A stretch of DNA of 64,000 bases, from positions 9,793,001-9,857,000 of the forward strand of contig NC_079875.1 in assembly GCF_029227915.1 (NCBI RefSeq). The letters run 5' to 3'. The translations under genes and the position numbers were made by a program. How positions within the stretch are numbered: position 1 is the first letter of the stretch; the number at the start of each line of letters is the position of its first letter. Origin of the DNA: Hydractinia symbiolongicarpus (taxonomy: Eukaryota; Cnidaria; Hydrozoa; Anthoathecata; Hydractiniidae). The notes below the pieces were generated by a model. The model made no database searches. It saw only the letters and a list, made by a program, of their open reading frames with translations, and was not told where the DNA came from. This document shows, in pieces, positions 10,720 to 21,300 of the stretch.

Positions 10720-11748
10720 TTAAATATATTCAATGAAAAATATTTACACCTCACATACGATAGACAACCTTTGAATGAACAACTCAAAAAAAGATCATTT
10801 TTTTCGAAAAAACATTTTTTTAACCTGGTTCATATGTTAACCAATTACTTCTTTCATTTATGAATTCACAATTGATAAAAGTGTGATACCTTTGTAGAAA
10901 CCATGTCATCTTTTGAAAAGAAACTGACCACATGGTGTACATGTTGCAATTGAATGTATTTTCTTTCATTTTTTAACACAAAAGTAATTATCGTGGTAAA
11001 TAAAAAATCATAGAATAGAAAATTGCGTAAGAAGTGATTCGTTGTTTTGAATTTTTTCTCATACATCGACTCGTTACTTTTGAGAAACGGTTCGTAAATT
11101 GCGAATCGCGAAGCCTTATTTCGGACCTTGTTTCACGCGTGTTTTTTTTAAAAGCTATTCTCATGCTCAAAACACGTTGAGGCTATTTATCATTTAGTCC
11201 CGAATCCCTTTTCTTTTTTTCCGTCAACAAAGTAATGAAAAAAAATCCTGGGACCTAAGTTGATAATTTTCATCGCTAGCCTTTCATTTTTGAATGAACG
11301 GTGTACCTCGTACAAAAAAATGAATTATTTATATATATATGAATAATTCATGTGATATATATGATACGGGGGTAAATTAGCTACGAACTGTCTAATATAT
11401 ACACGAATATAAAAAAATAAATAAATACAGCGTTAACTTTTTGTCTCACATTCCATACAATGAGTTTGTTATGATTTGCTTCTAAATTGCTCTACGTCAT
11501 ACACAAACATATTTATCCAGCCTCACTTTCAATGCAGACTTATTCCCGCCATGATGGTGAGTGAAGGTCATGCTTCACGAAGAAAGTCAATAAAGAAAAA
11601 AGGTTAGACTTCTATAATAATAAAATACGAAGTGAATGAAGGGGATTTTCTTTAATAACAAGTGGAGGAGAATTGATATAAGGTATATATATTTTTCACC
11701 GTACAGTCCCTTTAAGTTATCTCCCAACGCCAATGCAATAAAAAAATT

Positions 11749-12301
11749 TTAGTTAAGAGGACCACAAATTATATTTTTTGCCGGAAAGACATCAATGTTG
11801 GGGTTTTTTGACTCGCAAAAGATACAATCTGTAACTCCCAAGTTCTGTTCAAGGCAGTCCAATTCCGGGGCAGTGATTAGGCCTCCCTGAGCATTAAAAA
11901 AGGGTCTTTTTACCTTTCCAATAAATAAATTGTCAGATTTCTTGGAAGTGTAAATGCAACTAAAACACTTCCCAACAATTTCTTCCTTATTCATAAGGGT
12001 CCAACACCAACCCGGACGTGCTCGATCATGAGAGCCTGGCGATGTTGGCTAATGTGCGCATTTATGTATATAAATGAGTATATTTTCCAATGTCTAAATC
12101 ATAATAGGAAGAGTAGCACTTCGTATGGTATGTCATATAAGACGCTGTAACCCTCGGTGTAATATAATAAATTACAGGCCCGACGTCAGCCCTTAAAATT
12201 AGAATTTTTTTACGTTGGCAATAAAACTGCCGACGTGAGATACATTTCAACTGATTTGTGTCGGCATTTTTTTTTTTGTAGTAAAATTTTTCAGCTGGCA
12301 A
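11749..12301 (-). CDS. Unrecognised ORF fragments next to the Kolobok right end
   Basis: Two minus-strand ORFs. 11,994-11,749 (81 aa) has Cys pairs (KCFSCIY, CIFCESKNPN) and the phrase KRPFFNAQGG. 12,301-12,062 (79 aa) is Lys/Tyr rich. They may be exons of one mobile-element protein, since everything around them is transposon debris. I do not recognise the family and assign no function. Confidence 0.3.
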
Positions 12302-12998
12302 AAACTTTCGTCATTCACCTTGTATTGGGGCCAGACCTCACATAAATTCAATGTATTGATCTCCTAAGACGATGACAAATGGAAACGGAGTACAAGTCCC
12401 ATTGACGTACCTTCCCGATGGTGTACTTCGTTAAGTTAATAGTTCACTGCTAACTGGCTTTCTATATGTTTCGAGACGAACTCATTAGAAAGTACGTTGT
12501 GCATGTGCTATTTACGAACTGAAGGTCAAGGCATTCAATAAGTTGTATATCACAGAAGTCGCCGGTGACATGTTTCGAAAATGCTTGTCACCGGCACAGT
12601 TCACCATGAAGCAAAACTGTACAGGAGACTCAATTTATAGAGTCTTCGCAGAACATCTCTCCTCACAAAACCGAGGGCAGGGCTGACTTATTGCCTGCTG
12701 TGTCATGTGGGAGAGAGAACTTCCGGACTTCTTTTTAATACGATATACAATTTTTTGATTATTATTATTACGAATCGAATGGCACCACTGTATTTCTGTA
12801 ACGTGAATAATTTTAGTGATAATGACCTAACTTACTGAAAATCGAGTGTAATTATTCTTCAGACTGTCACAGTTCTGAAAATAAACAAAGCAGAAGAAAA
12901 AGAACAACGTATTAAAATTAATATGATTTAAACAACGGTTTCATTGTTTGTAATTCTAACAAAAAGGCACAATAGAAAGACTGTATCAAATATCACTG

Positions 12999-13313
12999 TC
13001 ACACAAATCCTGACAAAAATGTCACACGTTCAATCGGAGTCACTGCTGTCTGTCCAGTCGTCATCACTGATCTCTTCGATGTTGATATCGTCCAGCAATA
13101 GGGCAGGGGGCTGCTGTTCCGAATCATCCTCACTGCTACTGTCGATAAACAAGCCGATTTTTTTAGTTGGAGTTTTGGGGTCTTCTTTTTTATGCTATAG
13201 CCAACTGGATGTCGTGATCTTTTACGCACTTCTCTGTTAGGGTAAGTGGAAAGAAAAAGCTTGATGACCTTGTCATATGCATTCAACGAAAGAACTGTTT
13301 TCTTTTTCACCAT
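12999..13313 (-). CDS. Unrecognised basic ORF with an overlapping acidic frame (possible frameshifted gene start)
   Basis: It begins MVKKKTVLSLNAYDKVIKLF and runs 104 codons. From about 13,190 a different minus frame reads SSSEDDSEQQPPALLLDD...ISDDDWTDSSDSD, which looks more like real protein than the nominal frame beyond that point. A frameshift or an unseen intron is therefore likely. Together with 11,749-12,301 it may be one broken transposon gene. Function unknown. Confidence 0.3.
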   Translation of the reverse strand: MVKKKTVLSLNAYDKVIKLFLSTYPNREVRKRSRHPVGYSIKKKTPKLQLKKSACLSTVAVRMIRNSSPLPYCWTISTSKRSVMTTGQTAVTPIERVTFLSGFV

Positions 13314-13446
13314 GTTTACTTTTTTATTTTATTTTCGTGAATTCAGGAAATTATTCCATCTATCAGTTTCAAATGAAATAAACCACCCGCCGAATACTGT
13401 GTGCATTCCCGTGTGCATTCCCATGTGGAGACCTGGTTTCTTTTAG

Positions 13447-13989
13447 GATAAGGGACTCGAGAAAAATGTATGCCAGTTTTCATATTACGCCAGAGAAAAT
13501 GTGATATAAAAATTCACCACAAAGGCTTTAATATTACAAAAAATAACATGCGATCAGTTGAAAAGTTTGTTTTTCAAAAAAAATGGTAGTAGAAACCAGG
13601 TTATAATACGTCAACAGGTACGATGAAATATACATGAGCACATGTTCTTAAAAGTCCGCCAAAATAAAAATTAATTCTTTGTTAATTTTTTTCTTCGTTG
13701 ATGTTGAAAATGAGTTGTTGTTTTTAAAAATTTCACAACAAAATTACGTTGGCAATTTTTTCGGTATTTTCTCATTTTCATCGGCAATCATGTTGGCAGT
13801 GACGAATGCCGACGCTGTTTTTAAGGGCTGCGATGTTGCATTAATCCACAAAATTCGTTTTATATTCCGCGTTGGACATCATGGCATGTTTCCGCCGCTA
13901 TTGCAGGAGGATCCTGATAAAATACCGTTTATAAACATTCCGTAAATCGTATAAAAAGCCTGCTGGTAAGACACGTTACAGCCTATATC
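13447..13989. other. AT-rich spacer, no gene seen
   Basis: No supported coding frame. The leftmost part of the Tc1-like remnant may extend to about 13,990. Confidence 0.3.
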
Positions 13990-14520
13990 GCAAAGGGTCT
14001 GCCATGTCACGCTCTCTTGACAATGGCGCGTATGGCACGTTTCTTTCTTTTCCTTGAACCACAAGTTTCAGTCGCTTTGGTATTGACTCGATCGTTTTGT
14101 TTATAATGTAGATAGAAAAGTTTTCAATAGTGCGTTTTACCCTTTGGCAAAATTGCTTGTAACTCTCTTGTGTCAGTTGCATTTATAGGGCATCATCACG
14201 AATCTGCTTCCGTACAAGGTGAAAAACATTTTCTGTAAGATTGAGGTCCGAGGAACGTGCTAGAATCCCAAACATCGTGCAATTTATGGAAGCCATTGTC
14301 TCTTTTGCAGCCTTTAAAGATTGTTGCGGATCTCCATCTTGCAAAAATGTATGGCATTGAGGATTGACAGTACATGAAAATGTTTTTGGAAAATGCGTTT
14401 TCACAAATTCAGCAAAGGTTTCCAGTCAGTTTTTCCTCCATTTCTTCACAAAGAACTACGCCACGATTGTATGATATTTTGCCCCCACTCCCTTCCTTCT
14501 TGCCTTTCGTGGTCCTTCTT
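13990..14520 (-). pseudogene. Tc1/mariner-type transposase, C-terminal fragment
   Basis: Minus-strand frames read, in order, GGKISYNRGVVLCEEMEEKL, TGNL, then (frame change) KTHFPKTFSCTVNPQCHTFL, QDGDPQQSLKAAKETMASIN, ARSSDLNLTENVFHLVRKQI (the third acidic catalytic region; family form is SPDLNPIEN) and TIESIPKRLKLVV at the end. The helix-turn-helix N-terminus and first catalytic Asp are absent, and stops or frame changes separate the blocks, so it is a dead fragment. The join to the gag-like ORF at about 14,520 looks like the edge of one insertion. Confidence 0.7.
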
Positions 14521-14880
14521 TTACGAGTCTCCAAGTAATTGCGCCAGCCGATGACCATAAGCAGAGCGGGAGATATGATACCGTACAAGCCGGAGCATGT
14601 CGGATATAACATCTCCCCTTGCGAAAGTTTCCATGGCTGTTAGAATAGCTCCACAATTATTCTTTTCCTCTTCAGTTAAGGTTAAAGAGTCATAATTTTT
14701 TCTAGTTTCTTCAGTGAAAGCGTATCTAAGCATGGGACATTGAAATTCCGCTGGGTTTTTTCTTAATCCTGTCACGACTGTAAAGTCCTCCCACCGTGAT
14801 TTCCATATTTTAAAGGCTGCGTATCTGTCTATGGATAGATCCAAAATGGGTGGGGACCATAAGTTTTGCAAATCAGCCAT
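14521..14880 (-). pseudogene. Gag-like retrotransposon ORF fragment
   Basis: A 119-codon frame with the style of Ty3/gypsy-type gag N-terminal capsid segments: a proline-rich start, then FKIWKSRWEDFTVVTGL, a middle Met-Leu-Arg-Tyr block and an E-T-F-A-R-G-D-V stretch. There is no zinc knuckle, protease or reverse transcriptase beside it, and no LTRs were seen. Assignment rests on pattern only. Confidence 0.4.
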
Positions 14881-15056
14881 AAAGTAAATAATAATAAGGA
14901 TTACTTTTGAAGATACAAATAACCCTTTTTATCATCATGATGTGGTGTTAGTGCAATACCTTGCTGTCCACACTGCATCTGTAATAGGAATCAGTTTTTT
15001 CGGTTCTCTGACACAACAGTTGTCAATTAAGATATCAGTTAGTTGAGGTTTATTGA

Positions 15057-15251
15057 TTAGTGAATTATGGTACCTATATGTTTACCAATGGTAATATTTT
15101 TATGGCGCTTGAAAGCAGCACATACATTAGGCCAATATGTCAATGGTTCACGTAACAGTTTCTGTATTTTATATGCTTCGATTGGAAATCTGTCTCCAAA
15201 TAAAACACAAGGAAGACAGTATGCACCATCTTGACTCAGAGCATAACACAA
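15057..15251 (-). pseudogene. hAT-transposase fragment with TTF/ZMYM-type finger
   Basis: A 64-codon frame with SQDGAYCLPCVLFGDRFPI followed by REPLTYWPNVCAAFKRHKN. This is the TTF-type domain found at the start of many ZMYM1-like hAT transposases. The catalytic core is not nearby. A further minus-strand open stretch at about 15,440-15,300 (NEWDLTRYSDQCKGPGPEA) may belong to the same debris but was not recognised. Confidence 0.5.
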
Positions 15252-15855
15252 CTAAATGACTTAAGCCAGTAACAACAAAAACTTCTAAATTTCTCTTTAG
15301 AAAGTCACATCACATTCGTCAAGATTTTTTATGAAATTATAAATTGCTTCAGGACCAGGACCTTTACATTGGTCACTATATCGGGTAAGGTCCCACTCAT
15401 TTATTAAGCAAATTGCAACAGAATTTATCTGCTTTTGATGTGGATTCTAAGAAAAATGAAGGAAATTAGAAGGCTGTGGGAACAAAAGGATACAGGGAAA
15501 GTAAAATTAGCAGGGGGAGTAAATAAAAGTAAATAAAAACTTGGCTAGCATTGGAAGTAGAAATAGAAACCGTTATACTATTTTTAGAATCATAGGTAGT
15601 GAAAATGTGTATTAAATTAGTACAGTGTAGTCAACAAATTGTTTTGTACAGACATATTTGTACTTCAGGTAATCCAAGTGTATCGCTCCAATTTGTGCTC
15701 CAAAATGATAGCTTTGCTTTTATCACTAGCAAAACCCACAGTTTCAATTTTATTTTAATTTTATTTTCCTTACAAAAATTCCCTTTTTAAGGTAGAGGTT
15801 GGTCCTTTACTCTTAGGTCTAATGACTTTGCTCTCCAGGGATCTGTCTTGATTTA

Positions 15856-16170
15856 TCACATTTTCAACATGTGCCAGGGTGAGCTGCTTTTCATTGAACA
15901 ATCCTTCAATGGTATCGTAAAAGTCTTAAGTAATAAATGGGTTGCTGATGACAGATTTGCATGCAGCGAAGTCATGTTGGCTTTCTTTTTGGTTAGCTTG
16001 TTCCTTTTCATAAATTTACTCTTTCCAGGGTGATTATTTTTCATGTTATGTAGCATGGATCTTAACAATTTTTTTCCATTATAAGGAATGAATCTAAGAT
16101 TGCTTGCGAAATTGCTTTCCTCTGTGGGGTTCAATGCACTCTTCCGTCCTGTAGTAAAAGTACTTTTTCC
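15856..16170 (-). CDS. Unrecognised ORF fragment, probably transposon-derived
   Basis: Minus-strand frame of about 100 codons reading RKSALNPTEESNFASNLRFI then a Lys-rich stretch. No known domain recognised. It lies in a cluster of broken transposon ORFs. Confidence 0.25.
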   Translation of the reverse strand, partial: GKSTFTTGRKSALNPTEESNFASNLRFIPYNGKKLLRSMLHNMKNNHPGKSKFMKRNKLTKKKANMTSLHANLSSATHLLLKTFTIPLKDCSMKSSSPWHMLKM

Positions 16171-18319
16171 TCAGCTTTTTTTTTAATCTTTGTTGTAGAA
16201 CCCCCTTAAACATACCCTATTTTTTAGCAGTTGGGCGTATTTGGCGTATTTGGCTGCATGCTGATATCTCTGCTAATCATCTTTTATGTCAGCTTTATTT
16301 CATCATTTTCCCGTTATAGCTTTTTTCTTCCGTATTTTATGAGGAGACATGACTGACAGAAGCTATAAAAAAGTCATTCAAATAGATTATTTGCCAATCA
16401 AACAATTCATAAAAACAAGCACAAAAAAAATTGGAAATATTTACAAAATTGATTCTATAGCCAAGGGTTACGAACTGTGTCGATGATAAACAATTAGTTT
16501 TTTGACCTAAAATGAATTATCCCTATAGATCCCTATAGATTACTTTTCAACCATTCAATTTACAAGGAACATGAAGACAGACAACTAAGTATACTGCGAG
16601 CAAGTTTTGGCTTACTTTTGGCGGCTTTTTTATGTTCTGAACTCGAAATCAAAACATTGATTTTTCCAACATATACATATAAACAAGCTCTCTCCAATGT
16701 TTTTTAGTTAATATTATTCCAGCAAATAATAAAGAAATATGGTAAAATAAATATCAAAACATCAGAGTAGGCTTTCACCGATTTATCCATGATTTGAATA
16801 AAGAAAAAGGTTATATAAAGGCCTAGCATTTATAAAAGACTCAGCAACTATTTGGCCACCTTAAGAAAACACTACTTATACACTGATAACTGCAGAATTA
16901 AGATAAATCTTTTTAAGCACATTTAAAATTAAATCCACAGGAGAATCAAAACAAAGTAGAATAGAGTGCAGATCTCAAACAATTACGCTTTCAACACAAA
17001 TCTTGTGGGTGTTTGGGAAACCTTATTTTGATTTTTTTAATTTCATATTGGGACATGTTTAATTTAATTCACCAAACAGGAAATATATTTAATCTGTAAT
17101 AATCCAATTTGTTACAGTGTCAAAGCAGTATATTTGTGTACTAAAATTTAAACGTTTATCATTAAAAAACTGTTTAAATTTGAAACACGGTATTTTATAT
17201 ATATGATATGATATATAAATATGGTATTTATCTTGTTCTAAATTTGGTCTATTAATCATTGTTTTCCTTAGTATTTTTTGATGTGCACCTCTTAGTTATA
17301 ACATATATTAGTTACAAAAAAAAAATTTTTTTTCACAAAACCTGTCCTTTAATAATTGTTTCTTATAAAACGTCTAGAAATGTTAATTAGCCTACCAATT
17401 TGGACTTTGACTTTGCATCTTTTTTTCTTACATTTTATGTTTTGCAGTTGACTGAATAAATTTTTTAGCCAATCGTAAGCCTTTTGTAGTATCGTTATGT
17501 ATGTTAATGGCTACAAAATAATAATAATAAAAGAAGAAGAAATTTTAGTATTGTATGAAACTATTTTACTTTTGTTATGCCAATAAAAGTAAGATCCAGG
17601 GGTGTTTTGTGCAGGGTCTTTTTCATGCATCTATGTTAAATTTAATCATATATAAAAAAGCATTTTTTATATAAATACACATCTATATTCCATTTTTCTT
17701 TTTATTAATTTGCTACTCATGTTTTGAAAAAGTTTTCGTTTATATACATTTTTTATATTCATTTGTTTTTTTTCAAAAAGATGAGATGGGTAAGCTCATT
17801 TTTGATACATTTTTATTACAATTAGTAGTTGTGTTATTTATTTGTGTGATTTAGACTCAACTTTTTTTGAACACATAATTTTTAAAGAATTTAGTATGCA
17901 TTATAAAGAAATTGATATAGGAAAGCTTTTTCTAAAAATAATGTATTGTATAATAGTTCACAACAATATTAGAAGTCCATCTCATCAATTGTTTTTTTTA
18001 AAAAACCCACTGTATTTTCATTTATTCCTAATTTTAATTAAGTTAATGCTATCGTAGCTTTGCAAGCTTCTACCTTGATTGGATAAATAACAAAGTAGAG
18101 ACTTTAAGTTTTTGGTATGCAAAAAACATTGGATTGGAAAGACTAGACTTTACAAAATAGAAAATTAAAATCCAGTACTCACATGGGCGCAGATATGTGA
18201 AGATTTAAAATATATTTCATATAATCTTTCTAGGTGATATTTTTTAGGTCTGTTAGTAGTTTTAAGAATAACCATGATGTTAATATCATATTTTTGTGAA
18301 TTTTAGATTATAAATAAAC
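16171..18319. other. AT-rich region upstream of ELP1, no gene seen
   Basis: Mostly A/T runs and simple sequence; no coding frame supported on either strand. The ELP1 promoter and 5' UTR should lie at its right end but no core element could be assigned. Confidence 0.4.
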
Positions 18320-21300
18320 ATGAAAAACCTAGTATTGCTAGAAAATCTTATTGCAGATACTGCTATTAAGGATGCAAATATGTTAGCATGTGACAATATG
18401 AATGATGTCATATATATTGCTACAAGCACAACAGTTACTGGCTACCATACCGTTGATAAACAAGTAAGTCTTTTAAAGACACTAGAGTGTTGTTGGTGTA
18501 CTCCTTTGTTTCGAATACTTTATTTACATAGTGGACAATCTCGAACACCTATTAGACCTATAAGTTTTTTTAAATTATAGGAACTTGGACCGTTCGCAAA
18601 AGTTTTTTTAACATCTTGATAGTTTCTAGTTAATATCTATGCTCTTAACATTTTTAATTTTGACTTATAGTTCCGATAGGTACGAATTATCAAAATACAG
18701 TAATATTTCTTTTTTACTTTGAAAAGAAGTCAAAGATCAGAAGTTGTTTTTTAGGCTTTAATTTTTTCTCACTTATAATAATCAGGTCTGATATACTATG
18801 GATGTTTCATTATTTGTCAAATCAAGTGTTCATGACAATTGATTGGCCCAACACCCCCTGCTTGAAATAGAGAGAGCTAGGTGTAGAAAACTTTAAATTA
18901 TTGATGGTTTAATTACGAAAAGATATGTAATAAAACTTTGTTAAAAAATTGTTAACAAATCTAGAAAAATTGTTTAAAGAAAAATGTTTGAATTATCGAC
19001 GTCTCAATGTTCGGGATTACACTGAAAACTACCAACTAAGTTTTGTACTACACCAGGGTGTAATCCAGCGTTTCCAGTAGCCATAAAATTTTCAATAAGA
19101 GCTTATCCTGAATTTCCAACTTTGTTAGAGGAAACTAACTAACTATATCTACTCCAAAAGATTTGACTTATAACCCATTTGATATAAATCATTATATTAT
19201 TACTTTGAACCACCTTGATACAATTCCTATTTGGGATATGCAGCTGCTTTTTTAGATTTCTGGATTACGCCCTGTACACAATAAATTGTACCGCAACTAC
19301 AATTGCACGAATCAATCCCTCATACTTCTATCACCCACACGGCCTGAGCAAACATGATTGTTCATGCTTTGGTAAGAACGTAACCAGAGATCAAAAAACT
19401 CCAAAAACTAATTTTAAATGTTGAGTAGACAGCAACATATTTTATTAAAATTTCGGATTACATCCGAGATCTTATTAAAACGGACGGTCTTTTTCTTCTT
19501 CTTCTTCTTCTTCACTGATTTTTTAACCGATTGCCGTAACGTCACAACTTTTAAAGTCTGACCTGGCCCTGCGTCCTAGCTCTTCCGTACATATCGCAAG
19601 TATTCACAAAATTGAGAAGGAATGAAGACTGTATTTCGAATTTAATATTGTTATAGACTGGTGTTTTAGTATTATTTAATTTGCTATGCTAGATATGTTT
19701 TTAACAGGCGGATTTTGTTTAAATAAACCAAGCCCTAGGGGTTAAAGTACGAGTCGTTTCTTTTGAGGGACCGAGTTCGTCATATTGATTTTACTCCAGC
19801 TTGTTCACCAATCTGCAAAGCGAAGTGTTTTGAAGTGAAGAGAAATATTTGGTTGGGTTAGTATAGTTATTTAACTGCCTAAATTTCAGTTTAGTTCTAT
19901 CAACGATATTCTCTTCATTGGGTCTATGTTTTCACATGTTAAAATGAAAATATCATCATGTTTGCTAGCCATGCATAAATCTAAAACAAACCAATTTTAA
20001 GATTTTAGCTATACAAACGTAGATTTCAAGACAGCATCCTGCTGAAACCTAGCTTTATTTATTCTTATTATTTTAAAGCTTGGTACATTACTATTTATTT
20101 TTATGCTGGGGTTGTTGCTCTTTAGCTACCTCTGACTGGAAAGCAGAAGTAGCCAAATGCAGTTCGGCTAGCTGTAACAAAATTCTCAATCAATATTTCT
20201 TATGACAAATGCAGTTAGTAGGTAGCAACACCTTTTACTACTGTCATGAAAACTTACTCCGCAAAATAAAATTGGTGGAGAATTTGTTTTGTTGCACGGG
20301 TAACGTCTCAGGCTGTTTCCTGTGTTTTTATTTAAACTGAAGTTGCAATAAAGTTTTTTTGGAAAAGGGTATTACGCCTATACACTTGCGCAACACCGTT
20401 TGCCTGTACTAAACACTCAGCCCATTGTTAGCAACAGATTGTTTCCTGTTGTTTTGTTTAAATTGAAGATGTGATAAGTTTTTTACATATAGTAGTATTA
20501 CGCCTAAACAGTTTACCTGTTCTAAACGCTCAGTCCAATATTAACGACAGGCTGTTTCCTGTGTTTCTGAAGTTGCGATAAAGTTTTTTTTGAAAAAGGT
20601 TATTGTACCTATATGGATGAGCAACATTGTTTGTCTGTACTAAGCACTTAGACAAGAGTAATATTTATGTTTGAGATTTCAGCGGGAACATTCTTCAAAA
20701 AATAAAAAAAGGCTGGTCAACTGTTTTTGCTATGACATGGTAGCAAGGCATTGCAAACTGTGTTTTTATTTCAGCTAAAGTTGTGGAAAGTTATTTTTTG
20801 AAAAATATATCACACCGAAAACACCATAATGTTGTGCGCCTATTTTTTGAAAAATATATTACACTGGAAACACCATAATGTTCTGCGCCTTGTCAATTTA
20901 CAACATACTACACTAAAGTGCCCCACTTAAATGTGTGGTACAGTTTACGGTTTTTAATAATTGCTCTTCCTGGTGTTGAACCCCAGGTAACACAGTTGCT
21001 TGTGGCTTAACCTGGTGTTTCGATGGCGGTCCCTGACTAGTCTAAATATTAATGCCATGGAATCACATTTTGGATTTAGTCTATTTTGTTAATTCTAAAC
21101 TGATGAACGTAGTCATAACCTTTTTGTTACTTTCTCCAACTTCTATTTATTTTTTATTGTTTTTAAAATTAGTGGGATCCAATTTTTGGTCAAATCTTAG
21201 ATATCTTAAATTTCATAACATTTTTAGTCATGTTGCAGGTATAATAAAACATTTCAGAAATATCCTTACACCACAAACAATAATATTTAATAAGTTGATA

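Larger units (their letters stand above)
6883..11130. mobile_element. Complete hAT-superfamily transposon with 5-bp target duplication, nested in the Kolobok
   Basis: Termini are CAGGGTCCGAAATAA (6,883-6,897) and the inverted TTATTTCGGACCTTG (11,116-11,130), one mismatch in 15. Both are flanked directly by TTTCA (6,878-6,882 and 11,131-11,135). Most hAT elements make 8-bp duplications; a 5-bp duplication fits the hAT5-like lineages. Subterminal sequence has inverted, iterated words such as GATTCGC / GCGAATCGC. The element lies 64 bp upstream of the Kolobok transposase ATG, so it cut that gene off from its promoter side. Confidence 0.85.
2992..11711. mobile_element. Kolobok-type DNA transposon with TTAA target duplications, interrupted by a hAT element
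   Basis: The left end reads TTAA then AGGGACTGTACGGT (2,988-3,005). The right end reads ACCGTACAGTCCCT then TTAA (11,698-11,715), so the termini are inverted repeats flanked by identical TTAA. TTAA duplication, a THAP-domain transposase and this catalytic-core style are the known marks of the Kolobok superfamily. The span is 8,720 bp. Removing the nested hAT (4,248 bp plus one 5-bp duplication) leaves about 4.5 kb, a normal size for an autonomous Kolobok. It carries the transposase (minus strand) and a convergent plus-strand gene for a P2X7-C-like zinc-binding protein. The part right of the hAT (11,136-11,711) has no ORF I recognise and should contain the transposase promoter side of the element. 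Confidence 0.88.
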
